Origin: Margaritifera margaritifera
Taxonomy: Eukaryota; Mollusca; Bivalvia; Unionida; Margaritiferidae
Reading direction: 5' to 3'
Assembly: GCA_029931535.1 (NCBI GenBank)
Contig: JAQPZY010001525.1
Span: 3,215,001-3,279,000 of the forward strand
Length of the DNA stretch: 64,000 nucleotides
The position numbers and the translations under genes are program-made. This document shows positions 27,140 through 40,187 of this stretch, in pieces. The notes beneath the pieces were generated by a model. It saw nothing but the letters and a program-made list of their open reading frames with translations. It was not told the origin of the DNA and made no database searches. Each line of letters starts with the position of its first letter. Within the stretch, counting starts at the first letter, position 1.

Positions 27140-27239
27140 TAAGAATAATCGAAAACTACAGATTGTGATGACTGTTCATATAGAAGTAAGTGTTGAACGC
27201 AGGAGTTAGCCAAAGCCTCAAACTGTGGGAATAATGAAG

Positions 27240-28150
27240 ATTATTAGGTTGATCACATCATGCGTTGGTAATTGTGGTACCTACATCATTGCAGAAACCG
27301 TACGCCAATATCGACGTGTTGTCCGTGATGACAATAACACACCTGTGTCTTATGATACTAACCAAACTCTGTAGTGGTAGAAAAACGGCCTGTATTTCAA
27401 GGTTGTTGATAAATCAGGAACTAATCCTGTCAGGAACACAAGCCCTAAAAGACGATCTCCCCTGGCTCTCTCGGTGAGCACTCCACCCCGAAATTGATGC
27501 GTTAGTATACAGGAAAGGATCAGGTTCTGGTCCGTTTATCGAAACTCCTGCCAGATACATTGTACTGATTTATCTACCAGCTGAGGGATATTAAAAACCA
27601 GCACACAATGAAGTTCTCTTGAAACTGTTGTTGTAAGCGACAGCATATGTGTGCTCCTGTCGGAATAAATATATGCCGCCCCATGATTTGTGAGGAAGTT
27701 CATCACTACGTACGTGAAATGCTGAGACAGTATCATATATGCTTTATCTTGTTTTGAGATTAATCCCAGACGATTTAAAGTCGTCCAACAGAGTGGCAGG
27801 TGTCTGAGTAAGACACATGTGAGAACATAGTGTATCAACTAGTCTTCCAAATACTGGACGAAGTGTACACCCAACGACCTTAAGGTAGCTGGTCAAAAAT
27901 CTGGGTGAGGAAGCTAAGCCGAAGGAAAAAGCCCGAAATCGAGAAACCTCGTGGTCCAGGGAGAACCGCAGTAATTTCCTATGTAATACAAAGATGGGGA
28001 TGTGTCAGCGCGCTTCTTGGGGGTCTATAGAGACTGCCCACGTTGGTTCTTCTGGCGTTCTTGTCAGAGTGAGGTCTCCATATCGAAGAGATCTTCCCGA
28101 ATAAACTTGTTTAATGTGGAAATATCAATGACAAGGCAAAAGGACTATAT
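27240..28150 (-). mobile_element. DIRS-like retrotransposon relic (RT and RNase H part)
   Basis: Read on the minus strand, RT motifs come first. VSID lies near 28035-28020 and is followed by an in-frame stop. LRFSLDHE and FRAFSFGLAS occupy 27971-27910, matching the DIRS pattern LRF...F.ALPFGL. GLISKQDKAY and SQHFTY occupy 27766-27710, matching the following RT block. RNase H remnants follow with NLEIQAVFL near 27410-27380 and VITDNTSILAY at 27334-27302. The order is RT then RNase H, with several stops and frameshifts. DIRS elements carry a tyrosine recombinase instead of an integrase; that part is not seen here but is seen in the block B copy. The relic is old and inactive. It is collinear with block B, so the insertion probably predates the duplication. 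Confidence 0.75.
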
Positions 28151-28767
28151 TCAATAATGGCCGTTTTCTGACCCTTGTTCAGTTTTTCTTCATGTGATAT
28201 ATATTACAAGAATGATGAGTTTTGTTTTTATTTCTGGCAAGTTTCGTGTTCTCGTGTTGGTTGCCATGGAAACCATGTGTTAAGAAAATATCAAAGAAGA
28301 TAGGCAAAATGTTTTCATCTTTTCCATGTATTTCTCATGGATACTGTCTATCCATAAACTAGTCACTAAATTTAAAATGACATTATGTATTTTTATTATT
28401 TTTCTGGTATAAAGTTGCAAAAAATAAGATTTTAATTTGTAAAAAATGACCTGAAATAAACGATAGTAACCCAGGATGAATAAATATAACTTTTTAGTTA
28501 ACATGAAACTGGCTTCAATTCCATTGCAAAAGTAAGATAATCAGTGATAAAATAAAAAACTCGGTGTGTTTCAAGTATTGTTTAACATTACAGGCTAATA
28601 CGATTAATAATGAGGCCTTTCTAGATTCGTCTGAGTTCTCTTGTTCACCGAAAATATTGGTGTTTGTCCCCTTATTCCAGGAAATAAAAGATGCTATTTG
28701 TACAATATTTTTCCTTAATTTCGAAGCAATGTACACCCCTACGCACACACACACACACACACACACA

Positions 28768-28804
<37 letters not shown>

Positions 28805-30889
28805 TCACGAAAACTCTTCATCGATGCTATGTCTCTTCGATCTTGAAAATAAATGCCAATATGTATTAGCTTGTTTGGAAACATCCCTGAGCTGGTCTCC
28901 AGTATTATAAGTTGCTGATAAACTCTTACAAAAAAGTATATTTGTCAGTACATGAATCTGATACCAAAGCAGATATAATATTTGTTATTATTACACATTA
29001 TTTTTTGTTTAACTTAGTAAAGACAAGAAAACATATAAAGAAGATTTAAAGTTTAAAGAATGAAACAACCCATTCTACATCTTGGATTGTTTGTCTTATA
29101 AGGCAGTCGCAGAAAACTAAACCAGTAGTCACTCAAAATTCAAATATCCTGTTACAGCTATAATCACTTTCAAAATCTAGACATTTGATTATAGCAATTG
29201 CTTTCATTATTCATTCACTTAGTCCATATATCACAAGTTAATGTTGTGATGTTATTATTCCGTGTTCAGTTTAATTTTTATTTGAAATTGTTTTTGTATA
29301 TAGTATTGTGTCATTCTGTCATGTGTAATCTTTCTTCATTTAGTCAACTGTTATCAATAATATGTAAGGCAATAAATGATATTGATTTGAACTTTGGCCC
29401 TGCCTGAATAAAAATGGTAATCGGATGTGGTTAACAGAAAAACAACAACATATATTTACATCATAAATAATATGTATTATCTCTCTTCCTCTCTCTCTCT
29501 CTCTCTCGTGATAGCACATACACATATACGTAAATATGCACATGCTCAATAATGTTACTTGTAACAACTTTAAGGCCATGTTTGACAAATATACACGTGG
29601 CACTGAACAAATGTATTGATAACTCATCATTTTATTCATTTTGTAGTTGATTTGTGTTGACTTCAAAGGGATACTCACTATAATTGGTGATACATAGTCA
29701 GTGAAACATTTAATAACACTTTCAAAATTTTCATTATATATAAGAATTTACACACACACACACACACACACAGACACACACACATCATTCTTCTGCGACA
29801 TTTTTAAAAAATTCATGCCTAGTTAGCATCGACTGAATTGGTACCTATATACTGCCTCAGTAGACATACTATATGGTAGAAAACTATCTTGGTTCTATAC
29901 GTTTACTAACATTGTTACGTATGTAAAAGTTGTTGCTGTATTAATAAAATTGGACAGTTTTGTGCACATATGTGCAATGTGTAATGGAATATGAAAAATA
30001 AACACAGATTCTCCAAAATCATGTTCTTAACTCTCGTGTATGCATACACAGAGCGTTAGATACAAATATTGCGAAAAGGAATTTCGCAGAAAAAGTATAT
30101 AGCTTGCCTGCAAAGTGTGTGCATGACTGAAAACTACCATATTTAAAACTTTAACACAGCCATCATTTCTGCCAACAATCCATTCATCAAACCATCGATG
30201 TGATACCTTTGTTATGCCTGTCCATCACTGGCGAGAAAATCGATTATGAACGATAAAAGGGAAATGTATTTGCAGAAGAATATATTCTAAATATTCCTGA
30301 TATACAATAGTTTCCCAACAAAAGCCTTCCCGCTTGTTAATAACAATAATACACACAACATACATGGTACCTATTCAAAGCATTGAAGTTATGGTTGGTG
30401 ATATGGTATCCCTTCCTCCTCCACCACCCCCCGCCAAGAAATAAATAAAAATAAGACATAACAAAGAAATAAATCAAATAAATAAATCATATAACAAGCA
30501 CAATATAAACTAAACTAGCTGGAGTTGCGGTGGAATAACTATTCAAACAAGTAGCAAAATCATTAAGAAAAACAAATCTGGGCCACTCTGAAAGTAGATA
30601 GTATTAAGCTGCTGGACAGGCAGAAATTCCGACTGCTGAATATGACCCGAACTCACCCACCGATTGCCTACCCCAATCCATTAGAAGACAACCCCATAAT
30701 ATTTACTACCCGCGATCTGTGGCAATACCATTAGTTGCAAACAAATTTAAAATTTCCACTCGCATAAATGTGTTCCCATATTCTCAACATTTTTCTTTTT
30801 CAAAATATTTCATATGATTAAACTTATTTGGGAAAATTCAGCAATTATATAAACTTAGTTTCAACCCTGCAAATGTTGGAGGTATTTCT
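28151..30889. other. block A non-coding with CA and CT microsatellites
   Basis: (CA)n at 28744-28802, (CT)n at 29480-29507 and (CA)n at 29752-29784. Frames over the CA tract are artefacts. The rest is A+T-rich with no recognised coding sequence and little collinearity with block B, which seems to lack this portion. Confidence 0.45.
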
Positions 30890-31085
30890 CACGTTCAAAA
30901 ATGTAGTAAAATAAAGAAACACCACCCTAATGAAACAACAACAAGCAAACCAAAAATAAAAAATAAAAAATAAAACGAAACAAAAACAAAAACAAAAATC
31001 GAACACATTCTCTTCGTAGATTCAAACCTGGTTATGTTATGGACCTGGTATACGCTATGCCATTTAAGCTATCGAATACTTACAT
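30890..31085 (-). repeat. tRNA-derived SINE fragment with A/T-rich tail
   Basis: On the minus strand TAGCTTAAATGG (31071-31060) resembles a pol III A box. About 42 nt further on, GGTTTGAATCT (31028-31018) resembles a B box. A (TTTTTG)n/(TTTTTAT)n-like tail then covers about 31000-30900. Spacing and order fit a tRNA-derived SINE head joined to a simple tail. No clear target duplication was found. Confidence 0.45.
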
Positions 31086-31758
31086 AAAGATCTCTAAGTT
31101 AAATGGCTGTATTTGCTTACACTGTCTAGCTAGCGATGGATGTGTACTTCTGTTGAATAATCCCCTTCCTAAACTGACAATCGTAATATTTTTCCCTATA
31201 TTTAAAAAAAAATAGTTTTGGAAAAAATTAAATACTATTTTGACATTTCCTATGCGGCAGACAGCGTATATTATATAGTACATTAAAAAAGATCATTTTC
31301 TTGTATACTCCACGGAAGTACTGTACAATACAGGCCTCCTTTTTCTTTCTTAAAGTTAATTCTGTTAAAACTGGAAGAAATATCGACTAAATTAAATCTT
31401 CTTAAATGTATTTTGGCTTTGACCTTACTCTATGTATAATGGAAAGTTGTATTTTAGGATGTGTGCTTGTGTGGCGTGTATAAAGGAATGCACTACACGT
31501 AGACTCTACCGTATTTGTAATGTATTCCCCATGAAGGTTGTCTCATGACATAATTGAATACAAAACGTTAAATTCTTTTGTCGTACTATATTTGTCAGCA
31601 GCAATACATTAGCAATGTTTAGGCACGTTAAACAATAAAATGTTACTTAATTTAGACGCCTCTCAGGTTATGTTTAGTTTTTGTGGAATCACCACTGGCG
31701 CCTAACCAAAACATTGAAACATGTGCGCAAATGTAAGAAATACACGAATAAGATTGTT

Positions 31759-31759
<1 letters not shown>

Positions 31760-31850
<91 letters not shown>

Positions 31851-31851
31851 T
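31760..31851. repeat. compound (AT)n(GT)n microsatellite
   Basis: About 36 AT units followed by about nine TG units. Confidence 0.95.
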
Positions 31852-32830
31852 TCTTCTAAATATTTTGAGTACAATATTGGTAGGAATATAATTAAATGCG
31901 GTATAAACTGCAGTTCTATCTCTTTACGTGTAGTGGAGACGAAAGTACCAGTAGTACAACATGGGAAAAATTCCAAAGCTATGTAGACGGTAAAAGTTGT
32001 GAATTATTAATTTTTAGGTACCAACGCAAACCTGCTCTGCGATGATATTTTGAAAACAAGTTTGCTCATAAGAAATACATAGTCTGCTGAAATTTCTTCG
32101 AGGAGCACAACTGCGCTCATATCTAATTTGGAGTAAAAGCTTCTAAACTCAACATTTATTCTGCAAGTTCCAACACCAGTATATGTTCAGAGTTCTTTTG
32201 TGGCTGCGAAATAGAAATCTACACACATAATGAATGTAGATGAGTTTCATTTGCATCATAAATAACACAATTAGAAAGAGGGAATCTTGACTTACAGACG
32301 GTGGATAAGTCCCTCTGCTTCCTGCCCTGGCTCTTACGACCGTCCAATTTAGCGAATGATGAGCGAGAACAAGTCTTAAAGGTAGTCTGGAGGTTCCCGC
32401 TAACAGCTTTACGTAAAATGTTTAACCGGTAAAACCATTTACATCTCAGGATAAGGGCACATCTTCGCCGTTAAGCTGGGCCTGGAACATTTGTCATTGG
32501 CCCCTTAGATCTTGAGTGGCCACCATATGTATTAAGAATATAGATGCTAAATGTTTCCGTCGCCTGCGAGACCTGGGACAGATATGGGGACACTAGATAA
32601 TGGCAAGGCTCAATCGGTGCCTTCTCGAACTCATTCGAGTCTATTAGAAATAGTATTTCATGTTTCCGTTGGCAAGAGGAGACTGGACTGTTTGTTTCCT
32701 TATCTATCCATGGAGAATTTGATTGGCAATCCGGCTAGTTGCTGGAGGAGAAGAGTGGGCGCGCCCTTTCTTTTCTTTCCATAACAAAACCGAAAGAGAC
32801 GATGTGGAGGACGTATAGCCCCAAGTCCCT
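31852..32830. other. moderately G+C-rich sequence, probably part of the DIRS-like relic
   Basis: From about 32280 the composition rises towards that of the adjoining array and DIRS-related sequence. Short frames on both strands (32551-32784, 32704-32898) have no recognised motif. I infer, without proof, that this is the worn end of the same element as 32831-33640. Confidence 0.35.
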
Positions 32831-33345
32831 TTATGATTCAACAGAAACAAAGAGAAAGGAGGGGGAGGCAGAGACTTTCTTACACCTGTAAGTGTCATTA
32901 ATCACTCCCGCCATCGGTTTGACGGTGACTTCTTTACATCGGGAAGTGCCTCTGATCCATCCCAGGATCTGCGAGTTGGCAACTACCCTACACCAAAATG
33001 TGCCATCGATCCATCCAACGATCAGCTTCACAGTGACTTTCCAAACCGGAAAGAGCCATTGATCCATCTCAGGAATGGGTTGCCGGTAAGTCCCGTACAC
33101 CAAAAAGTATCTCTTATCTCTTTCGGGTTCGGCGAGTTGACTGGTACACCGGAAAGTGCCATTGGTGCATCCGTGGATCGACCTGACGGCGACTAGGTTA
33201 CAGCTGAAATTGCCATTAATCCATCACGTGATCTGCTTGTTCGAGGCTTAATTACACCGGGAAGTGCCTCTGATCCCTCTCGGGATCGGTATCTTGGCGA
33301 ATCCTTACACTAGGAAGTGTCATTGGTCCCTCCCTAAAATGGAAA
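32831..33345 (-). repeat. diverged tandem array, about 54-bp units
   Basis: About nine imperfect units with the core TTACACCGGGAAGTGCC (plus strand) recur near 32880, 32935, 32990, 33045, 33098, 33147, 33200, 33253 and 33306. The period is close to 54 bp, a multiple of three. The minus frame at 32831-33103 reads as 18-residue repeats around GWIDGTF and GVINDTYRCK. A shorter array of the same unit lies at 55190-55500 in block B, next to the DIRS-like relic. It is either a coding repeat of the element's 5' part or a minisatellite seeded from it. Confidence 0.7.
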
Positions 33346-33643
33346 GGGTCTACTGGAGAAGAAGAGGAGGCGTCTTCCTTCTGATATACTTCTACAGATG
33401 CGGCGGCTCTCTGCGAGGTCCGACACCTAACTGCCCAGAATGCGCCGATAAAGGACAACCATCCATGCAAGCACATTTAGTACACGCCAGACAGGTGTGG
33501 GAGGGTATCGCAAGCATTCTTTTTATACGGGCATTTTCTAACTGCTTGTGGAAGGCTGAAATTTGTAAGAAATTGACAAAGAGAAAAAAGCGACCGGAAC
33601 ACAAATTTATATGATAAAACCGACAATAACACCGGCAAAACAT
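33346..33643 (-). pseudogene. remnant of a cysteine-bearing frame beside the array, possibly DIRS-associated
   Basis: The minus frame holds CLACTKCACMDGC (about 33510-33470) and an acidic/serine stretch in another frame (EDASSSSP near 33365). The same region recurs at 55497-55600 in block B, where it also follows the array. A gag-like N-terminal frame is possible, but no known zinc-finger spacing is kept. The role is unresolved. Confidence 0.3.
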
Positions 33644-35164
33644 TCAATAAAATCACAAGCAAGGACACCGACCATTATAAATAAATGCCAGGATTGGTGA
33701 CACTTGCAACAGGGAAATATGTACAATTGATTCAAACTATAGCAAAAGCTTCTAAAATTTGGAAAAACTTTGACCGCTTAGAGACACGTGTTGTGCCGAA
33801 AAATCCAAGGAAAAGCAGGTGTTCAGAATGACCAATTGACTAAGGTATTGGACTGGGATTGTGTTTATGTTTTTCCTAGACCTCCGATTACTAATTTCAC
33901 CTTAAACCGGCGACTAGTGCCACGAAATTAGGTAACAACGTAATAATGACAGATAGAGTATTACTTCTGTTAAATTGAAATACAATTCAGAACGTCTGCA
34001 TGAGGAGACTTTTAACAGTGGCATACATACATGCATACATACATACATACATACATACATACATACATACATACATACATACATACATACATACATACAT
34101 ACATACATACATACATACATACATACATACATACACATAACATATACCTACCTACATACAAGATATAATAAAGGTAGTGTTGCAAGTAAATACAGTAAAT
34201 GTTGCAAAAATTAAAACTCCTCAGGGTTCCAATTCAAATTTTGTTATATCAAACTTTGGGTAAGTGGGTCTGAGAAAAATTACAAGGACATGCCTTGTCC
34301 CAATCTAGAGTTTTGTTTGGTCGAATCGTGTTTATTCTCTGAAGTGCAAAAGAAAATTAAGCAAGATGTAATTTCTAAACGTCGGAGCCATTCTAACTCA
34401 GTGACATCGTATAAGCGACATATATAAGGAGTGATATGAGTTTCAACTATATTTTTGTGATGGAAACTCTAATCGGTTAAAATTTGGAGTCACATTTCTA
34501 GAGAATGGAGTAAAACTAAACTATCAGCAGTTGATTCCACTCCCGACATCAATTAAAATAAGTTAAGATTTGTCATTAGTATTTTAAATTCTAGCTTTTG
34601 ATTTATTGAAGAATTGGAGGCCAGTCAAAACTCATTAAATTTGGCCAGTGATACTCCTATGAATACAAGTTCTGCCAATATTTTTATAATTTTGATCTCA
34701 TCCATGGGAGTGGGGATTTGGAATCGGAGTGATTACACAAAAATTTAAACTGCCTAATGCAATTTGGAATGCGTGATCAATGACCTTGCGTCAACACACG
34801 TTAAACTAGAAATCCTGGATCCTGACCCAGAATACAGGGTGTTTGAAGTAACTACATATAGAGCTAGTGTTTATTATTAAGAACACATTTTGATTCAATA
34901 TAACTGCGTCGTCAATTCAGGTTTGTTGGTTTTGGAAATGGTCAACGCTGTGATTTGCATCCGAGTCCAGACGCTTCCATAGAGAAATGTACTATAGATA
35001 TGTAATACAATCAGATAACCGACAATGTTTTTAAAAGTTACATGGTTTTGCTTAATGGTTAATGAAGTTGCAAAATCTGACGCTGCTAGTTAATGATATC
35101 TGTCTGCTGAAAGTCTATAGTATTTTGTTTAAAAAAGAGAGCTGCATTCTTATTCAACTTACCG
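33644..35164. other. block A right end, collinear with 55.6-57.15 kb, with (CATA)n
   Basis: A perfect (CATA)n tract lies at 34021-34136. From 34390 to about 34840 the sequence matches block B, ending with GGAATGCGTGATCAATGA (34768 and 57081). The roughly 1 kb that holds the two-exon gene in block B/C is absent here. No coding sequence is supported. Confidence 0.5.
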
Positions 35165-35437
35165 CTGAGGCACACTCATTCGTCAGTTAGAGTCAGGATT
35201 TCAGTCGCAGAAAGGGGTCCCGGCATCTTACCTCTGTCCGTGTGGGTTCGAGTCTCGGCTCGGCCAACGTTTGTGTGAGGAAGCTTGCCGGTAGCTTCCC
35301 GTGAGTCGGTGGTTCTTCCTGGTTTTCTTCCGGGTTCTATCTCTACCAATATACTGGCCGCCTTGAATAGCTTTGCATGTGCTTAAAACGGCTTTAAACC
35401 CACAAAACCGCAAACCATTCTGTTTAGGTTTGGCCAA
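35165..35437 (+). repeat. tRNA-derived SINE
   Basis: GGTTCGAGTCT at 35245-35255 is a close pol III B box. It is followed by a body with GGTGGTTCTTCCTGG and TTCCGGGTTCT, a conserved central-domain-like tract of many invertebrate SINEs. The tail is TTAAAACGGCTTTAAACC, a 3' end often seen in molluscan SINEs. The A box upstream is not clear, so the 5' end is approximate. The G+C-rich block stands out from its surroundings. It lies between blocks A and B. Confidence 0.7.
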
Positions 35438-35994
35438 AGTTTTGTAGTTACATCCATTTCCTAATCACCTTGATATATTCTGTTCATACTTGGTACGTCT
35501 CATTATGAGTTAAAACAAAATCATTTTGCAACACACTCGTTCACCATTCAGATTTTGTTTAGAAAGTAACAAGGTTTTCAGGAATCCGTTGAGAGTAAGA
35601 TCGACTTGCAGGGTTCTGTTCTTTATTTTGCGTTGATAATTGAATAACTATATAGTAACATCTCTTGTTGTTAGATTGTTTCATAGTGGATACTAGCTAG
35701 CCTTGCATGCGGGTTTGACCTGAAACGTGACTAAAGAGAGTACACGGTTGTTTCTCAGCTAAGGAAAATAATGTATTAGTTTTGTCTTGGAAGCCGTATG
35801 AATAATGCAAAGTATGAACACCAATTATTCATAACATCTCAAAGAATATAGCTGGCATTAGTTCCTTACGTTTTCTGGAAAGTATGTGTAGGTGAACGGC
35901 CCCACCATCTACTTTCAATGCAGCAATATCTTGTCTCTTACGTATGCAATTTTCGTGCTTCAGGCAGGTGCGTCTTTGGTCTGTATACAACATA

Positions 35995-35998
<4 letters not shown>
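35438..35998. other. spacer between blocks A and B, no gene seen
   Basis: A+T-rich sequence without recognised coding or repeat features. Confidence 0.4.
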
Positions 35999-36026
<28 letters not shown>

Positions 36027-38814
36027 TCTATGACTCGCTGTATCCAAGCCCAGCTGTTTCCATAAGAAAAGGTCTAAGAAACATGTAGGAAAAAAGAACA
36101 AATATATGAAAATGCCAGGGCAGTAAAAATTAGATCGATAATTCATTGTCATTTATTATATAATTTAATGCACGTAAAGACTGCTAAAGGTTCATACTCA
36201 ACTAAACGGAGCCATTTGTAAACTTTTGTGTGAAACGTAAGTAAAGAAACATTGATTTAATTTTCTTCTCATTTTTTGCTTGGAAATAATTTTTTTAACA
36301 AACATGGCGTATCATCAGTATAGACATAGTTTTAAGCTGATAACTGATGACCTTTCAATACTAAAACCGCAAGAAACTTTACTGACGTTCATAACTTCAT
36401 TAGCAATATATTACGTCATCTACAGTATCAATGAATGCACGAATGTGGTATCCTACTTGATTTTCTTGCATGTTCAAACTATATCACGCTTACATAACAA
36501 TAAGAGAACTATATTTCATTCGTCTAGTAGCTATCAATATTACATTTCTTCTGGTAACAAACTATACAGATTTTGGAAAAACCTAAACTAGATCTGGACG
36601 AAATGACAAATATACAAATTTGTTTCTGTTGTTTTTGCAGCAGCCCTCACTTACTCTCACAGGACCCTTATATATCCCATGTGTATTTACCCAGTATTCA
36701 AAACCTACATTATCATTTACTCTTCCTCATGAAACATCATACCAAATATACTCATCATCCCTCAATCAGGGTAGATTAATTTCTGCTTGGTCCAAACCCC
36801 TGCTTACCTAGGGTCTGCATTTATGATGTAAAACCTTCGTTGTCGTCAATAATCCTCCTTAAAACATCATGCCAAATATGATCATTCTCTCCGTCACTGT
36901 TTTCCTTGCCACCTGAACGATTCAGACTACAAGGACGGAGGGACATGATCTGTCACTAAATATCTGTAAAAGTGCGGTTATAAAACATATATGGAAAGTA
37001 TGATAAATACCATGAAATTTGTGTTATATACCCAGTGATAGAGGGATTTAGTAGAGTTTATCGAGGTTCAGTTATTTTAATGTTGTAATATATATTTTAA
37101 ATGGCACCTTTAAAATCGTATTTATCCACAATTAATAGTATTTCTGTTATGAGTGTTACATTATTGTACTATATTTACTTGTATTTTCATTCTGAAACTT
37201 GAAAAACATTTAAAGTATTTCCCCAGAAGGTATGGAATTAATTCGATTTTATTTTAGAATATACCCCCCCCCCCTCCGCCAAAAAAGGAAGAAAAAAACA
37301 GATACTTTACCAAAGTACAACTCAATTAATATAAAACATACACTTGCGTGCATTTATTAAGAAATACCACAGTGACATATGGAGTTTTATTGCAGAATAT
37401 ATGCCAATGATACACAAGTGTTTCATTTGTTTACCAAATTAAAAGAATTGAGTTTTATTTTTGCAATAAAAAAATAAAATTTGCCATTTAATTCCTGAAT
37501 ATTTTTTGTTTTCTTAAAGCAGAAAATGCTCAATATTTAGATGAACACTCCTACGTCTCGAGCGAGAACCTTTCTCAAACATTACGAGCGGTTTTTCTTA
37601 CTGAATAAGCGCAAGGTTAGCTTGAATAATGTAGTGCATTCTATCAGAGAGAAACGTATCAGGAAAGCTATTACAAGGTATTGTTTTTCAAATCTTGGTC
37701 TTTGAAGAATGGGTAAAACGAAAATAATTATATGACTTTCAATTTTCTTAAATTACCATGGTCCAAAGCGTCGTGTTAGTATCAATGTACGATAAGCAGA
37801 AAGTGACGGGCGTTTCAAGCAACATATTTCGTTTAGCATGTGTATAAGTATCATTGAATCTCGTTGGTGTACATAAGCTAAGATCCATTTAATTATTATT
37901 CTCAGAATCATACTAACATATGATCAAGGCTGAACCATTTTCCTTCTCCCAAAGTGATGGTTCTAAATTTAGTCTATCATGCAATATAAAGTTATTGCGG
38001 ATGTAATAATCCGCAAAGGTAGATGCAGATTTGAAGTAGATCAATGTAAAGAATGACTGCAATCATCTATAGTATATTTCAAATGCACATAACCAACTTC
38101 TTCTTAACATAGAAAGCAGAAAAGAAGCTGATTGTGTGACAAATTTAATTATGTTGTAAATTTAAAGTATGCAGTTACAGATTAAAATTACATTCGATTC
38201 ACCACATTTGCTTCACTTTAAGAAAGAAATTATGTTATATTGTATGTATAAAATAATATTATGCATATATAAGTTGTAAATAGAATAGTTTCGACACTAA
38301 ATGGTATTTATACAAACCTTTTATATTAATGTCGGTCAGACCATACTTATGCATGTATGTATGTATGGATGAATGGGTGTATTGATGGATGGATGGACGG
38401 ATGGTCACACCTGTCTAAAGAGGTCACTTTTCCTCCGAAACTTCCTGTTTTACACATTAATTTTGACATTTTCTTAAACAAATTTTCTAAGAGAATTAAT
38501 TGATTTGGGTCAGCACCTGCTTTGCTTGGTGGCTTTTCTTGTTTTGGATGCATGATGTATGTATATATGTTTGCATATATGTATGTTTGTACGTACATAT
38601 GTATGAATGTATCTATGTATGCTGTATATGTAAATTTGTTTACGTGTATGTATTATGTATGTATTTATTACATGTAATGTTGTTTAGAATGCATACATGC
38701 ATATGAGTAGAAACAGATAAAGTTATTGATGAAAACTTATTACTGGAAGTAGGTAGATGATTATCTGTGAGACAGATAGATAGAGGGTGATTGAAAGACA
38801 GATAGATAGAGAGG
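36027..38814. other. block B left part, non-coding
   Basis: It matches 10.8-12.9 kb of block A. The 103-codon frame at 36280-36591 is not conserved: its block A counterpart (11080-11260) has frameshifts and stops. TATG-type and GGAT-type tetranucleotides occur at 38350-38640. Confidence 0.5.

Positions 38815-38876
<62 letters not shown>
38815..38876. repeat. (AT)n microsatellite
   Basis: AT tract with one CA interruption, preceded by a GATA-rich stretch. Confidence 0.9.
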
Positions 38877-38882
<6 letters not shown>

Positions 38883-40001
38883 CAGAGAGAGAGATTGATG
38901 AATATATACCATATTTCACTTGTTTATTTATCTAATCATGATAATAGTGACTATGTTTGTATTTATATATTTCTACTGCATGATTGATACTATAGAAAAA
39001 TACTTCCATGCAATGTTTAAAGCTATACCGTGTAAATTACATAGTTCATTTGTTGATTTTCAAAATAGCGAATCTGAGGCATTCCTACCTTGGCATTGTA
39101 AACTTGTTACCTACCCCCAAAGAGAGAGAGAGAGAGAGAAGTAAATCAATTTTTAAGCGCATACATGCTGAATCGAATAGTTTGCTTTCTTACTTATCTC
39201 ATTTTTTTTCATATACATTGAAAGGTGTACAAGACAATAAATCTGATAATGCAAATAATATTGCCATTATGATCTATAGTAATACTTACTACTTAACATG
39301 TATATAGCTATAAAATACATCGATAAAAACATACATTTAGGCTACATATATTTTCGCAATGCCATTCTCTTTAGTATTCATATACTCCCTTGACTTGAGC
39401 CCGAATCAGTTCTTATTATTAGAGGTCTACTGTATACCATTAATTGTTAACTTTTCATTCAAATGCAGTGGGATGAATTTCACACCTCCATCTTCGTAAT
39501 AAAGAACTTATCAAAACTGACGTAACGTCTAACAAGATTATTTATTTTGTGCACTTCAGATCCTGCCAATTCTGGATAATGCACAAAAAATGATCCATTA
39601 TATAGATAACTTCAGTATTTATAAAACTTGAAGATCCTTATGAAAACTTACTGAATTACGTAAATGATCACGTAGATAAAATATTAAATCTTTAGAACAC
39701 CAATTACGTACTTACGTTATATACTATATAATTTGCATCTTTAGATATTGATAACTAAGTAATCTAAAACCACGAACTTTCTTTGACGAAGGGGTTTATA
39801 TAAAGGGATCCCAATTAAATTATTTATGGCTACATATCCATCCCGATATATTTTTCTTTGCTGTGATATTCACATGAGTTAAAGGCCAAGAGAAGCACAT
39901 TTTGGAATACAGATTTAGTTTCGTATATATTAAGACCACCTTTAGGTATATATAAAAGAGAAGAAATAGAGTTTCAAACATTGAAATAAAACTTGTTGCC
40001 A
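38877..40001. other. block B non-coding, includes the paralogous empty site of the LTR element
   Basis: At 39040-39110 GTAAATTACAT and CATTGTAAACTTG align with sequence on the two sides of the LTR element in block A. No element or AT tract lies between them. No gene is supported. Confidence 0.5.
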
Positions 40002-40187
40002 AATACTTTCCTCACGCTCATGGCACATTAACGTTTACATTAATAGCTAATACTTTCCTCACGCTCATGGCACATTAACGTTTACATTAATAGCTAATAC
40101 TTTCCTCACGCTCATGGCACATTAACGTTTACATTAATAGCTAATACTTTCCTCACGCTCATGGCACATTAACGTTTACATTAATAG
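40002..40187. repeat. 47-bp minisatellite, four perfect copies
   Basis: One 45-bp partial unit (40002-40046) and three 47-bp units (from 40047, 40094 and 40141) are identical over their shared length. Each contains CCTCACGCTCATGGC. In blocks C and D the corresponding DNA (near 57470 and 61700) is single copy, so the expansion is recent and private to block B. Confidence 0.97.

Noticed and set aside
30540..30760. Second tRNA-like SINE head on the minus strand
   Set aside because: A B-box-like GAGTTCGGGTC is present, but no convincing A box, body or tail was found.
36280..36591. 103-codon plus frame in block B
   Set aside because: The block A counterpart at 11080-11260 is broken by frameshifts and stops, with no sign of protein conservation.
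40002..40187. CRISPR-like array
   Set aside because: The four units are directly adjacent with no spacers, and the context is eukaryotic. It is a minisatellite.
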